Shown here: positions 1 through 6,031 of the stretch, piece after piece
How the letters are laid out: each line of letters opens with the position of its first letter
Position numbering within the stretch: position 1 is the stretch's first letter
Source: Actinomycetes bacterium
Lineage (GTDB): Bacteria; Actinomycetota; Acidimicrobiia; Acidimicrobiales; SZUA-35
NCBI GenBank assembly: GCA_024227975.1
Contig: JAAETV010000390.1
Location: forward strand, 1 to 8,284
Direction: 5' to 3'
DNA length: 8,284 nt
The notes under the pieces: generated by a model
Told to the model about the DNA's origin: nothing
Seen by the model: only the letters and a program-made list of their open reading frames with translations
The model's database searches: none
Translations under genes and position numbers: made by a program

Positions 1-2
1 CA

Positions 3-1652
3 GCCAAGCATGAGGGTCGGTACTTCTGGCTCGGGGGTGTCGCCTTCCTCGGCTTCTTCGTTGCTCCCGCCATGCTGGGTTGGGTCATCGGGCGCGCCTT
101 CACCGCCCTGGAGCAGGGTGAGCCCCAGCGACTCTATTGGTTGGCGGCGATCCTGGTCTTGTTGGAGGTGCTGCGCATGTTGGTCCTCCAGGCCGGAGCT
201 ATCTGGTTCACTCAGGCCTGGGAGTACATACGCTCCATCCTCCGCTACAACATGCTCAGGGCCCAGCTCTCCAGTGGTGGGCCTGAGGCCGGCCAACCGG
301 TTGCCTCTGCTGGGGAGGCCATCACTCGCTTCCGCGATGACACCCAAGACGTTGCCTTGCTGGCCGACACCTGGATCGATGTCGTCGGTGGCGTCGTGTT
401 CACCATCATTGCCCTATCCATCCTGGCCACCGTCGACCCTGTGGCCACGGCGGCCATGGTTCTGCCCATGGCCGTCGTAGGTGTGGCCGCAACCATCCTT
501 GGGACCAAGCTGCGGATTGCTCATCGTCTCGATCGGGCAGCAACGGCAGAGGTGACCGGTCTGTTGGGCGACATCATGTCGGCTGCCACCACGATCAAGG
601 TCAACCGGGCCGAGGAGTCGATCCTGGCCAGGACTCGCCAGATCATGGACGCACGACGGGTGACCGCGGTCAGGGTGCGGCTCTACGACTATGCCATCCG
701 CTCCTTCAGCCAGTCGACGGCGGAGATTGGCCTCGGTCTGGTCATCCTGATCGGGGTGGCCTCTATCCAACAGGGTCGGATCGGGGCTGGAGAGCTTGCT
801 TTGTTCTTGAGCTATGGGGGTTGGCTCGGCTTCCTGCCCCGCATGCTCGGCTTGTTGGTGGCCAGGACCAACCAGGCCTCGGTCGCCTTCGCAGGAATGG
901 CCAAACTCGTGGCTGAAGAGGAGCCGTCGAATGTGGTCAGGCCCCGAATCCTCCCCTACGCCAACCCCAACGTCGACCATGTGGCGCGACCCCTCGAGGA
1001 GCGCCAGCCCCTCGAGCGGCTCGACGTGGTCGGTCTCACCGCTCGCTTCGCCAATGGTGGCATCGAGGAGGCGTCGTTCGTCTTGGAGCGGGGTTCGTTC
1101 ACTGTGGTGACCGGGCCTGTCGGATCGGGCAAGAGCACCCTGTTGAGGGCGATACTCGGGCTGGTGTGGCGAGTGGATAGTGAAGGCGATGTCTTCTGGA
1201 ACGGAAACCTGATCGAGGATCGGGCTGAGTTCATGATCCCGCCCCACGCCGCCTACATACCTCAGGTACCCCAGCTGGTGTCCGACTCCCTGGGCGACAA
1301 CATCCTGCTCGGAACCGGCAACGAGGCTGCCCTCGGCATTGCCCTCGACACCGCAGCGGTCCACGACGACATTGCCGACATGGTCGACGGGGTTCACACC
1401 ATGATCGGGCCCCGGGGACTGCGGCTCTCAGGCGGTCAACGTCAACGGGTGGCGACAGCTCGGGCCCTGATCCAACGGCCCGAACTGCTGGTGCTCGATG
1501 ATGTGTCGAGTGCCCTCGACGTTGAGACAGAGCTGACCCTTTGGCAGAACCTGGCAATTGAGGGGACAACGGTGCTGGCCGTCTCCCACCGTCCGGTAGC
1601 CCTGGAGCGAGCCGACCAGATCATCCGAGTCGAGAACGGGTGGATTCGCTGA
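3..1652 (+). CDS. ABC exporter half-transporter, permease-ATPase fusion (5' end missing)
   Basis: This is a membrane-embedded ATP-driven exporter subunit with one transmembrane domain fused to one nucleotide-binding domain; the substrate cannot be read. The frame is open to the window edge: hydrophobic residues precede the first internal ATG (72), so the true start lies outside. Counting from that ATG, several hydrophobic segments fill residues 1 to about 270. The ATPase follows, with Walker A GPVGSGKST (348-356), a Q-loop in YIPQVPQL, signature LSGGQ (452-456), Walker B LLVLDD (472-477), D-loop SALD and switch His506 in AVSHR. The residue after the Walker B Asp is Asp477 instead of the usual catalytic Glu. 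In heterodimeric exporters such as TM287/288 this marks the weak ATP site, so a partner half-transporter is expected, possibly upstream (inference). The ABC exporter assignment is firm; the dimer type is not. Confidence 0.93.
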   Translation, partial: AKHEGRYFWLGGVAFLGFFVAPAMLGWVIGRAFTALEQGEPQRLYWLAAILVLLEVLRMLVLQAGAIWFTQAWEYIRSILRYNMLRAQLSSGGPEAGQPVASAGEAITRFRDDTQDVALLADTWIDVVGGVVFTIIALSILATVDPVATAAMVLPMAVVGVAATILGTKLRIAHRLDRAATAEVTGLLGDIMSAATTIKVNRAEESILARTRQIMDARRVTAVRVRLYDYAIRSFSQSTAEIGLGLVILIGVASIQQGRIGAGELALFLSYGGWLGFLPRMLGLLVARTNQASVAFAGMAKLVAEEEPSNVVRPRILPYANPNVDHVARPLEERQPLERLDVVGLTARFANGGIEEASFVLERGSFTVVTGPVGSGKSTLLRAILGLVWRVDSEGDVFWNGNLIEDRAEFMIPPHAAYIPQVPQLVSDSLGDNILLGTGNEAALGIALDTAAVHDDIADMVDGVHTMIGPRGLRLSGGQRQRVATARALIQRPELLVLDDVSSALDVETELTLWQNLAIEGTTVLAVSHRPVALERADQIIRVENGWIR

Positions 1653-1725
1653 ACCGAAGCTGCTGCTGGAGGGCACACCGCCGTTGATGGTGCTTCCTCA
1701 GGGTCGGCGCCTCGGTCCCCGGCTC

Positions 1726-1731
1726 TAGAGT
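1726..1731 (+). promoter_or_regulatory. -10 box for a leaderless oxidoreductase transcript
   Basis: TAGAGT fits the actinobacterial -10 consensus TANNNT. It is followed by exactly 7 nt and then the ATG at 1739, so transcription would begin at the start codon. No Shine-Dalgarno sequence precedes that ATG, which agrees with leaderless translation. No convincing -35 hexamer is visible. The same layout recurs at 3975. Confidence 0.5.
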
Positions 1732-1738
1732 GCTGGCC

Positions 1739-2836
1739 ATGAGCTCTACCCGGTGGCCGACTCCAACCGATCCCATCCGCTACGGCCTCATCGGTAGCGG
1801 GATGATGGGGCGTGAACACTTGCACAATATCGCCGCCATCGACGGGGCGACCGTGGTGGCCATCAGCGATCCCGACGAGGGCTCCCGCCAGGCCGGCATG
1901 GCCGATAGCCCTCCGGGGGTCGCCGTGTTCGAAGATCATCGCGACCTGCTAGCCGCTGGCTCGGTCGACGCTGTGGTCATCGCTTCACCCAACTTCACCC
2001 ACGTTGACGTTTTAGCCGACGTCGTGGCCACCGGCGTCCATGTCCTGGTCGAGAAGCCCCTGTGTACAACGATCGCTGATTGCCAGCGGATTCTGGATCT
2101 GGCCAAAGGGGCACCCCAAGTCATCCAGGTCGGGCTCGAGTATCGCTTCATGCCGCCCGTGGCTCGCCTCATCGACGAGGTGAGGGCAGGCATCATAGGG
2201 ACCCCCCGAATGGTCTCGATCCGTGAACACCGCTTCCCGTTCCTGGACAAGGTGGGTCATTGGAACCGCTTCAGCGTCAATACCGGCGGGACCCTGGTCG
2301 AGAAGTGTTGTCACTTCTTCGATCTCATGGACCTGATCATCGGGGAGCGACCGAACAAGGTCATGGCCTCTGGAGGCCATGACGTGAACCATCTCGACGA
2401 GCTCTACGACGGGCGCCGGCCCGACATGTTGGACAATGCCTTCGTCATCGTTGAATACCCGAGCGGGGCTCGAGCCTGTCTTGATCTCTGTATGTTCGCC
2501 GAAGCCACCCACAACCAGGAGGAGATCTCGGTTGTTGGTGACGAGGGGAAGCTGGAGGCTCTCATACCCGAAGGGGTCGTCCGGCGGGGGTTGCGAGCCA
2601 AGCACCAGATCGGCGATGTCGAGATTGAGCCGGTCAGCACTGACCATGTGGCCTTCGAGGGCCTCCATCATGGTTCCAGCTACCTCCAACACCTCGAGTT
2701 CTTGGCCGCCATCGGATCCGGCAACCCACCGCCTGTGAGCCTGACCGACGGTTTGTGGTCGGTTGCCGTCGGCCAAGCCGCCCACCTCTCCATCGCCGAA
2801 GGCCGCCCCGTCGCCATGATCGAGGTTCTCGGATGA
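1739..2836 (+). CDS. Gfo/Idh/MocA family NAD(P)-dependent oxidoreductase
   Basis: A 365-residue cytoplasmic dehydrogenase of the family that oxidises or reduces sugars, inositols and related polyols with NAD(P); the substrate cannot be told from sequence. The N-terminal Rossmann fold shows GSGMMG (residues 19-24). VVIASPNFTH and the family motif EKP (105-107, with the presumed catalytic Lys106) follow. The C-terminal α/β domain carries GG-x(3)-E-x(3)-H-x(2)-D, with His192 and Asp195 in the positions used for substrate binding in relatives; the first acidic residue is Glu188 rather than the commoner Asp. Length is normal for the family. ATG 1739 is preferred over the in-frame GTG at 1730 because a -10 box overlaps the latter. 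The stop overlaps the next start as ATGA, so the following transporter is probably translationally coupled. Confidence 0.92.
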   Translation: MSSTRWPTPTDPIRYGLIGSGMMGREHLHNIAAIDGATVVAISDPDEGSRQAGMADSPPGVAVFEDHRDLLAAGSVDAVVIASPNFTHVDVLADVVATGVHVLVEKPLCTTIADCQRILDLAKGAPQVIQVGLEYRFMPPVARLIDEVRAGIIGTPRMVSIREHRFPFLDKVGHWNRFSVNTGGTLVEKCCHFFDLMDLIIGERPNKVMASGGHDVNHLDELYDGRRPDMLDNAFVIVEYPSGARACLDLCMFAEATHNQEEISVVGDEGKLEALIPEGVVRRGLRAKHQIGDVEIEPVSTDHVAFEGLHHGSSYLQHLEFLAAIGSGNPPPVSLTDGLWSVAVGQAAHLSIAEGRPVAMIEVLG

Positions 2837-3906
2837 CCTATCGGCTACTGGTCCGTGACCCAGACAAGGGGGGTCTCGAACCCTGCGACCCGGACGAGAT
2901 CGAGACCCACCTGGCCCTTGACTCGTTGATGTGGGTCGACCTCCGCTCTCGTGACCCGCGAGAGATGGATGACCTCGGCACCCGATTCGCCTTCGACCCG
3001 GCCGCCATCGAAGACGTGATCGACATCGAGCAGCTCCCGAAGTATGAGTTCTTTGGTGACCATCTCTTCGTCGTCCTCCACGCTCTCATTTCCGTTGATG
3101 ACCGGATCGACACCCATGAGATCGATTGCTTCATCCGCCCCAACCTGCTGGTAACGGTTCACTCCGAACCGGTTGTCGGGGTGGAGTGGTTGTGGGACGC
3201 GGTGCAGACCTATCCTCACCTGGCCGAGAATGGTGCTCCGGAGCTGTTCGCCCAGCTCAGTGAGGTCATCGGCCGGCGCTACTTGGAGGCGCTCGACGAG
3301 TTCGAGGATCGGGTCGATGAGCTCTCCGATCTGGCCCTCGACGCTGACCGGAGCGTGTTGGCCGAGATCCAGCTACTGAGACGAGAGGAGGCGACGATTC
3401 GTCGGGCGCTACGGCCCCAACGCATGGTGGTTTCCAGCCTGCGGATGAACCCGCCAGCGGTCCTCGACAAGGAGGCGATTGCCATCCTGTCCGACGCATA
3501 TGACGTCCATAATCTGGTCGTCGAGTCGTTGGCTTCTTCTCGAGGGCTGTTGGCTGACACCCTCGATACCTACCGGGGAGCATCGGCCGAGCGGCAATCG
3601 GCGGCCACCATCGTGCTCACCGTCTATGCAGCCATCATCCTGCCCCTGTCTCTGATCACGGGTTGGTATGGGATGAACGTGAACAACCTGCCGGCCTCAG
3701 GCCGGAGCTGGGGGTGGTTGTTCGTCACCGCGATCATGGCCGGAGTGGCCATTGGCAGCTGGGTGTGGTTCGTCAAAGCAGGGATGGTTCGTCGCCCTGG
3801 GTTCAGTCGAAAACGAGGGCTGGCTCGGGGTCTGACCACTGCAGCCAAGGCCCCGGTCCGCCCATTCACCATGTTGTGGCGACCAGGTCGAACGGTCGAC
3901 TCCTAG
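2833..3906 (+). CDS. corA: CorA-type divalent metal ion transporter
   Basis: A 357-residue inner-membrane channel of the CorA Mg2+/Co2+ family. The large N-terminal cytoplasmic domain is acidic and ends in a long helical section (about residues 140-250). Two C-terminal membrane segments follow (about 257-279 and 293-315). The signature YGMN closes the first, with GMN at 280-282, as required of the selectivity filter. Two things are unusual. The loop after GMN reads NVNNLPASGRSW and lacks the acidic MPEL-like residues common in CorA. A basic tail of about 40 residues (rich in R, K and P) follows the last membrane segment, where CorA normally ends within a few residues. The ATG overlaps the oxidoreductase stop by 4 nt, so the genes form one transcription unit. 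Magnesium is the most likely ion; cobalt, nickel or zinc is possible. Confidence 0.92.
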   Translation: MTYRLLVRDPDKGGLEPCDPDEIETHLALDSLMWVDLRSRDPREMDDLGTRFAFDPAAIEDVIDIEQLPKYEFFGDHLFVVLHALISVDDRIDTHEIDCFIRPNLLVTVHSEPVVGVEWLWDAVQTYPHLAENGAPELFAQLSEVIGRRYLEALDEFEDRVDELSDLALDADRSVLAEIQLLRREEATIRRALRPQRMVVSSLRMNPPAVLDKEAIAILSDAYDVHNLVVESLASSRGLLADTLDTYRGASAERQSAATIVLTVYAAIILPLSLITGWYGMNVNNLPASGRSWGWLFVTAIMAGVAIGSWVWFVKAGMVRRPGFSRKRGLARGLTTAAKAPVRPFTMLWRPGRTVDS

Positions 3907-3974
3907 AGGTGGGCATGCTTGCGGGTTTGGCGACTGTGCGCCCAACGGAACACCACCCAAGCGGCTCCATGTTC

Positions 3975-3980
3975 TAGCAT
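3975..3980 (+). promoter_or_regulatory. -10 box for a leaderless transcript of the unknown gene
   Basis: TAGCAT fits TANNNT and stands 7 nt before GTG 3988, the same geometry as TAGAGT before the oxidoreductase ATG at 1739. It overlaps the in-frame ATG at 3979, so if this box is used that ATG cannot be the start. No Shine-Dalgarno sequence is seen before either codon. Confidence 0.45.
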
Positions 3981-3987
3981 GGGACAG

Positions 3988-4560
3988 GTGGAGCACGGCC
4001 TCGACAGATCGGATGCTTACGCAATTGGGGCGTTGTTCGTCGGTCAGTCGATGGCCCACAAGTTCAACTGTGAACCAGAGGTCGACACTGTCCTGACCGC
4101 ACTCATCGATATCGAGACACCCCAACTGCCGAGCGACGATCCAGACGAGGTCCTGGCCCCGATCGATGAGCTCCTCAACTGGATCGAGCACGAGCCGGCC
4201 CTATTCGAGCTGGTACGGGCCCTGCTGGAGCTGGGGACGGAGACCCCACCCCGAACCGATGTTGCCCAGCGGCTCTACCGCTCCGTGCTGTGGACGATGA
4301 TGCGCCATGACCCGGCGGCTACCACCCGCGATGTCTTGACCATGTTGCGCGACGCAACTCCGGGGGCTAGGTATCGGTCAAAGACGTGGCCGCCGCACGA
4401 GTTCTTTGCTTGTGTGCTCGTCCTGATCTATCTGGGAGGCCCTGTGGCTCGTGATGAGCTGCTGGAGCTGGTGGCTGCCGCCCGTGAGCTCGGCTATCAC
4501 GCCCTTGTTCCCATCCTCGAGTGGTATCTCGACCACAACCACTCGGTTCCGTCTCGCTAG
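3988..4560 (+). CDS. Helical protein of unknown function
   Basis: I do not recognise this protein. From GTG 3988 it is 190 residues long, soluble-looking and acidic, and appears almost wholly α-helical, with Leu/Glu/Ala-rich helices such as ELVRALLELG and DELLELVAAARELG. One hydrophobic stretch (FFACVLVLIYLGG) could be a buried helix. There is no signal peptide, nucleotide-binding loop or metal motif. Codon use matches the neighbours, so it is a real gene. The start is chosen from the TAGCAT box 7 nt upstream; ATG 3979 and TTG 3919 are in-frame alternatives with no better ribosome site. It lies 81 nt behind the transporter, probably with its own promoter, and is convergent with the winged-helix gene. 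Confidence 0.75.
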   Translation: MEHGLDRSDAYAIGALFVGQSMAHKFNCEPEVDTVLTALIDIETPQLPSDDPDEVLAPIDELLNWIEHEPALFELVRALLELGTETPPRTDVAQRLYRSVLWTMMRHDPAATTRDVLTMLRDATPGARYRSKTWPPHEFFACVLVLIYLGGPVARDELLELVAAARELGYHALVPILEWYLDHNHSVPSR

Positions 4561-4602
4561 GGCTCTAGACGGCTCAGGGCAACGCTCCCTAGTAAACGAC
4601 GG

Positions 4603-4638
4603 CGGACCGCTCCGGTTACGAGGGGCCGAAGCGGTCCG
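4603..4638. terminator. Hairpin between convergent genes, probable terminator
   Basis: A perfect 9-bp inverted repeat (CGGACCGCT / AGCGGTCCG) is continued, after one mismatch, by CGG/CCG around a short loop. It lies about 40 bp past the unknown gene's stop. No T run follows on the + strand; on the - strand GTTT follows a few bases later, so it may serve both directions. Termination is inferred from position and stem strength. Confidence 0.5.
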
Positions 4639-4762
4639 GGCGTGCGAGGCAGAGAGAGTGCACATGCCGCCGCGGGCCCTGCAGATTGGCCCGATTGGCG
4701 ATCACTATGGCGGAGTCGACCATCGATATCAAGGGTTTGGCCTTGTCGTTGATCATCTATTG

Positions 4763-4817
4763 AGAAACGGGCTCCTCGTCGTGGGAGGGGTAGTCAGGGC
4801 TTCGACGCCCCGTTTCT
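4763..4817 (-). terminator. Long hairpin at the stop codon of the winged-helix gene
   Basis: AGAAACGGG (4763-4771) is perfectly complementary to CCCGTTTCT (4809-4817), and the right arm overlaps the TAG stop of the - strand regulator. Inside the loop, CGTCG and CGACG can form a second 5-bp stem. It sits just where transcription of the regulator should end. The absence of a U run makes it an atypical intrinsic terminator; an mRNA-stabilising 3' structure is an alternative. Confidence 0.45.
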
Positions 4818-5337
4818 ACGGCTCGAATCGGTAGCCGACGCCCCACACTGTCGTCAGGCCACGACTGCTGGACTTGCCGTAGCCAAGCTTCATCCGTAGC
4901 CGACGGACGTGTTCGGTCACGGTAGCCTCACTCTGCCAAGTCGTGTCCGATGACCAGACAGCCTCCAGCAAACTGGCCTTCGAGAAGACCTGGCGGGGGT
5001 GTCTGGCCATGAACAGGAGGAGGTCGAACTCACGCCTTGTCAGGGCGACGGCTCGGCCTCCAAGGGTGACGTCCCGAGCCTGGGGGTCGATGTGGAGATC
5101 GTCGAAGATCAGATCCTGATTGGGCGCAGGTGGTGTCTGGCCAACGCCTCGGGCCAGCGCGGCCAGGCTCAGCAGGACCTTGTTGCCATGAACATCCTCG
5201 ACTTCCACGATCTGGCCCTGATTAAACGAGCCGCTGTCGAGCAACTCCGACCCGAAGTGGTCGGCCTCGGTTCTGAGTCGAACCGTGTTCAAGGGCTCGC
5301 CGGATACCCTCGTTGTTCGCGCAATCGATTCCTGCAT
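4816..5337 (-). CDS. OmpR/PhoB-type winged-helix regulator lacking a receiver domain
   Basis: A 173-residue DNA-binding protein. Residues from about 76 to 173 form a complete OmpR-type winged helix: the β-strand opening DLIFDDLHID, helix 1 in LTRREFDLLLFMARHP (99-114), the FSKASLLEAVW helix, recognition helix TVTEHVRRLRMKL (139-151) and the wing ending GVGYRFEP. The N-terminal 65 residues are far too short for a receiver domain and lack its phospho-Asp context; instead they contain a small β-rich stretch (GQIVEVEDVHGNKVLLSL) that I cannot assign. It should bind DNA without classical phosphorelay control. ATG 5337 is chosen over GTG 5346 because AGAGG lies 9 nt before the ATG. A near-copy of the ECF promoter precedes it, suggesting it belongs to the regulon of the nearby sigma factor. 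Its targets are unknown. Confidence 0.85.
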   Translation of the reverse strand: MQESIARTTRVSGEPLNTVRLRTEADHFGSELLDSGSFNQGQIVEVEDVHGNKVLLSLAALARGVGQTPPAPNQDLIFDDLHIDPQARDVTLGGRAVALTRREFDLLLFMARHPRQVFSKASLLEAVWSSDTTWQSEATVTEHVRRLRMKLGYGKSSSRGLTTVWGVGYRFEP

Positions 5338-5363
5338 GAATCCCACCCTCTTCCGCCTGACAA

Positions 5364-5390
5364 AAAGTATCCCGGGAAAGGTGGGGTTTG
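5364..5390 (-). promoter_or_regulatory. ECF-type promoter (one mismatch) of the winged-helix gene
   Basis: On the - strand CAAACC (5390-5385) is followed by 17 nt and CTTT (5367-5364). This matches CAAACC-N17-CGTT of the other three sites except for one base in the -10 part. Transcription would start near 5355, just ahead of the AGAGG ribosome site. A housekeeping promoter overlaps it: TTGAAC (5395-5390), 18 nt, GATACT (5371-5366). Either or both may be used. Confidence 0.5.
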
Positions 5391-5416
5391 TTCAACTCCA
5401 GATGATGGGTCGTTGT

Positions 5417-5440
5417 GACCATGGAAACTGGTCCATGGCC
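5417..5440 (-). repeat. CCATGG inverted repeat between ferredoxin and winged-helix genes
   Basis: Two CCATGG hexamers separated by 8 bp can pair; in - strand RNA the stem grows to 8 bp with a G-U pair. It lies 85 bp past the ferredoxin stop and about 25 bp upstream of the regulator's promoter. It could be a weak ferredoxin terminator or an operator. No U run follows, so its role is open. Confidence 0.3.
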
Positions 5441-5524
5441 ATCTGGCTTGGGGCATCTTCCCATCGAGGTTGGGTCGAAGTTGTGCATCGGTCGCGATCT
5501 GCCGGTGTGCTACCTGGACAGGCA

Positions 5525-5749
5525 TTACTGCTCGATGACTATGCAATCCTCCGGGCAACCCTCGGCTGCTTCCAGTACCGACTCGATCAGCTCGTTGGCG
5601 AAGGGGGCCGCAGTGTTGCTCGGCAGCATTTGGCCGGAGGCATCAACCACATGGGCGATACCGTCTGAGGCCATGGTGAATACCTCGGGACATGTTGCTT
5701 CGCACATGGCAACCCCAGTGCACAGCTCGCCATCGATCCAGACTCGCAT
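5525..5749 (-). CDS. Small [3Fe-4S]-type ferredoxin
   Basis: A 74-residue cytoplasmic electron carrier. The ligand pattern is C10-x5-C16-x3-C20-P near the N-terminus and C65-P near the C-terminus. The middle cysteine of the usual CxxCxxC is Val13, the arrangement of single-cluster [3Fe-4S] ferredoxins that in actinobacteria often serve cytochromes P450. C20 stands where many relatives have Ala, and C69 is also extra, so an additional ligand or a disulfide is conceivable. The start has a good ribosome site (AAGGA, 9 nt before ATG 5749). No P450 or reductase gene is in view, so its partner is unknown. An exact ECF-type promoter lies upstream, divergent from the sigma operon, suggesting it is induced by that sigma factor. 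Confidence 0.9.
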   Translation of the reverse strand: MRVWIDGELCTGVAMCEATCPEVFTMASDGIAHVVDASGQMLPSNTAAPFANELIESVLEAAEGCPEDCIVIEQ

Positions 5750-5789
5750 GTTGTCTCATCCTTGTTCATGGGGGGACGGTCGGGATAGG

Positions 5790-5816
5790 AACGATGCTGG
5801 GGCTGATTCCGGTTTG
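5790..5816 (-). promoter_or_regulatory. ECF-type promoter of the ferredoxin gene
   Basis: On the - strand CAAACC (5816-5811), 17 nt, CGTT (5793-5790). The hexamer, tetramer and spacing equal those before the sigma gene (5996) and the second exported protein (7431). Transcription would begin near 5782, giving a leader of about 33 nt that includes the AAGGA ribosome site. Confidence 0.7.
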
Positions 5817-5995
5817 CTGCCGCGGCCAATTTCGTAAGGAAAAATGCCTATGAGTGGCTGGTTGTGGGCTATGGTTTGGCTCGTCGCATCGTTGCGCAGA
5901 TGGTTGACGCGGTGTCAGCCAACCGGTGGATATTACTGCTCCATTGCGCTACTGTTACGGCTTGGGGTAGAACGAAGCGCGATCGGGGTCGGTGA
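5817..5995. other. Intergenic region between divergent ferredoxin and sigma promoters
   Basis: This stretch holds no gene I trust. It contains AAGGA at 5836-5840, 9 nt before ATG 5850, opening a 60-codon frame that runs to a TGA overlapping the sigma ATG; its codon use is poor. A weak housekeeping promoter, TTGACG (5904-5909) with GATATT (5929-5934) at a long 19-nt spacing, could give basal sigma transcription. Confidence 0.35.
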
Positions 5996-6022
5996 CAAAC
6001 CTGGTAGCAGGCGAGCGACGTT
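5996..6022 (+). promoter_or_regulatory. Autoregulatory ECF-type promoter of the sigma operon
   Basis: CAAACC (5996-6001), 17 nt, CGTT (6019-6022). The -35 AAC core and -10 CGT core at this distance are typical of ECF sigma promoters, and the element is identical in the ferredoxin and exported-protein promoters. Transcription should begin 6-9 nt after CGTT, at or beside GTG 6029/ATG 6032, so the sigma mRNA would be essentially leaderless. Autoregulation is inferred. Confidence 0.72.
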
Positions 6023-6031
6023 GCTGAAGTG

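Noticed and set aside
414..1397. 327-codon open frame on the - strand
   Set aside because: It lies wholly antisense to the ABC exporter, whose motifs prove the + frame; the product is low-complexity and Gly/Asp/His-rich, typical of a GC-rich shadow frame.
2012..2785. 257-codon open frame on the - strand
   Set aside because: It is antisense to the oxidoreductase, whose GxGxxG, EKP and H-x2-D motifs are clear; no motif or ribosome site of its own.
4451..4834. 127-codon + strand frame across the convergent intergenic region
   Set aside because: It begins inside the unknown gene, runs through both hairpins and ends antisense to the regulator, with no ribosome site or protein-like features.
5919..5945. 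CCAACC-N17-CATT upstream of the sigma gene, resembling the ECF element
   Set aside because: It has a mismatch in each half, while an exact copy at 5996-6022 is better placed; probably chance.
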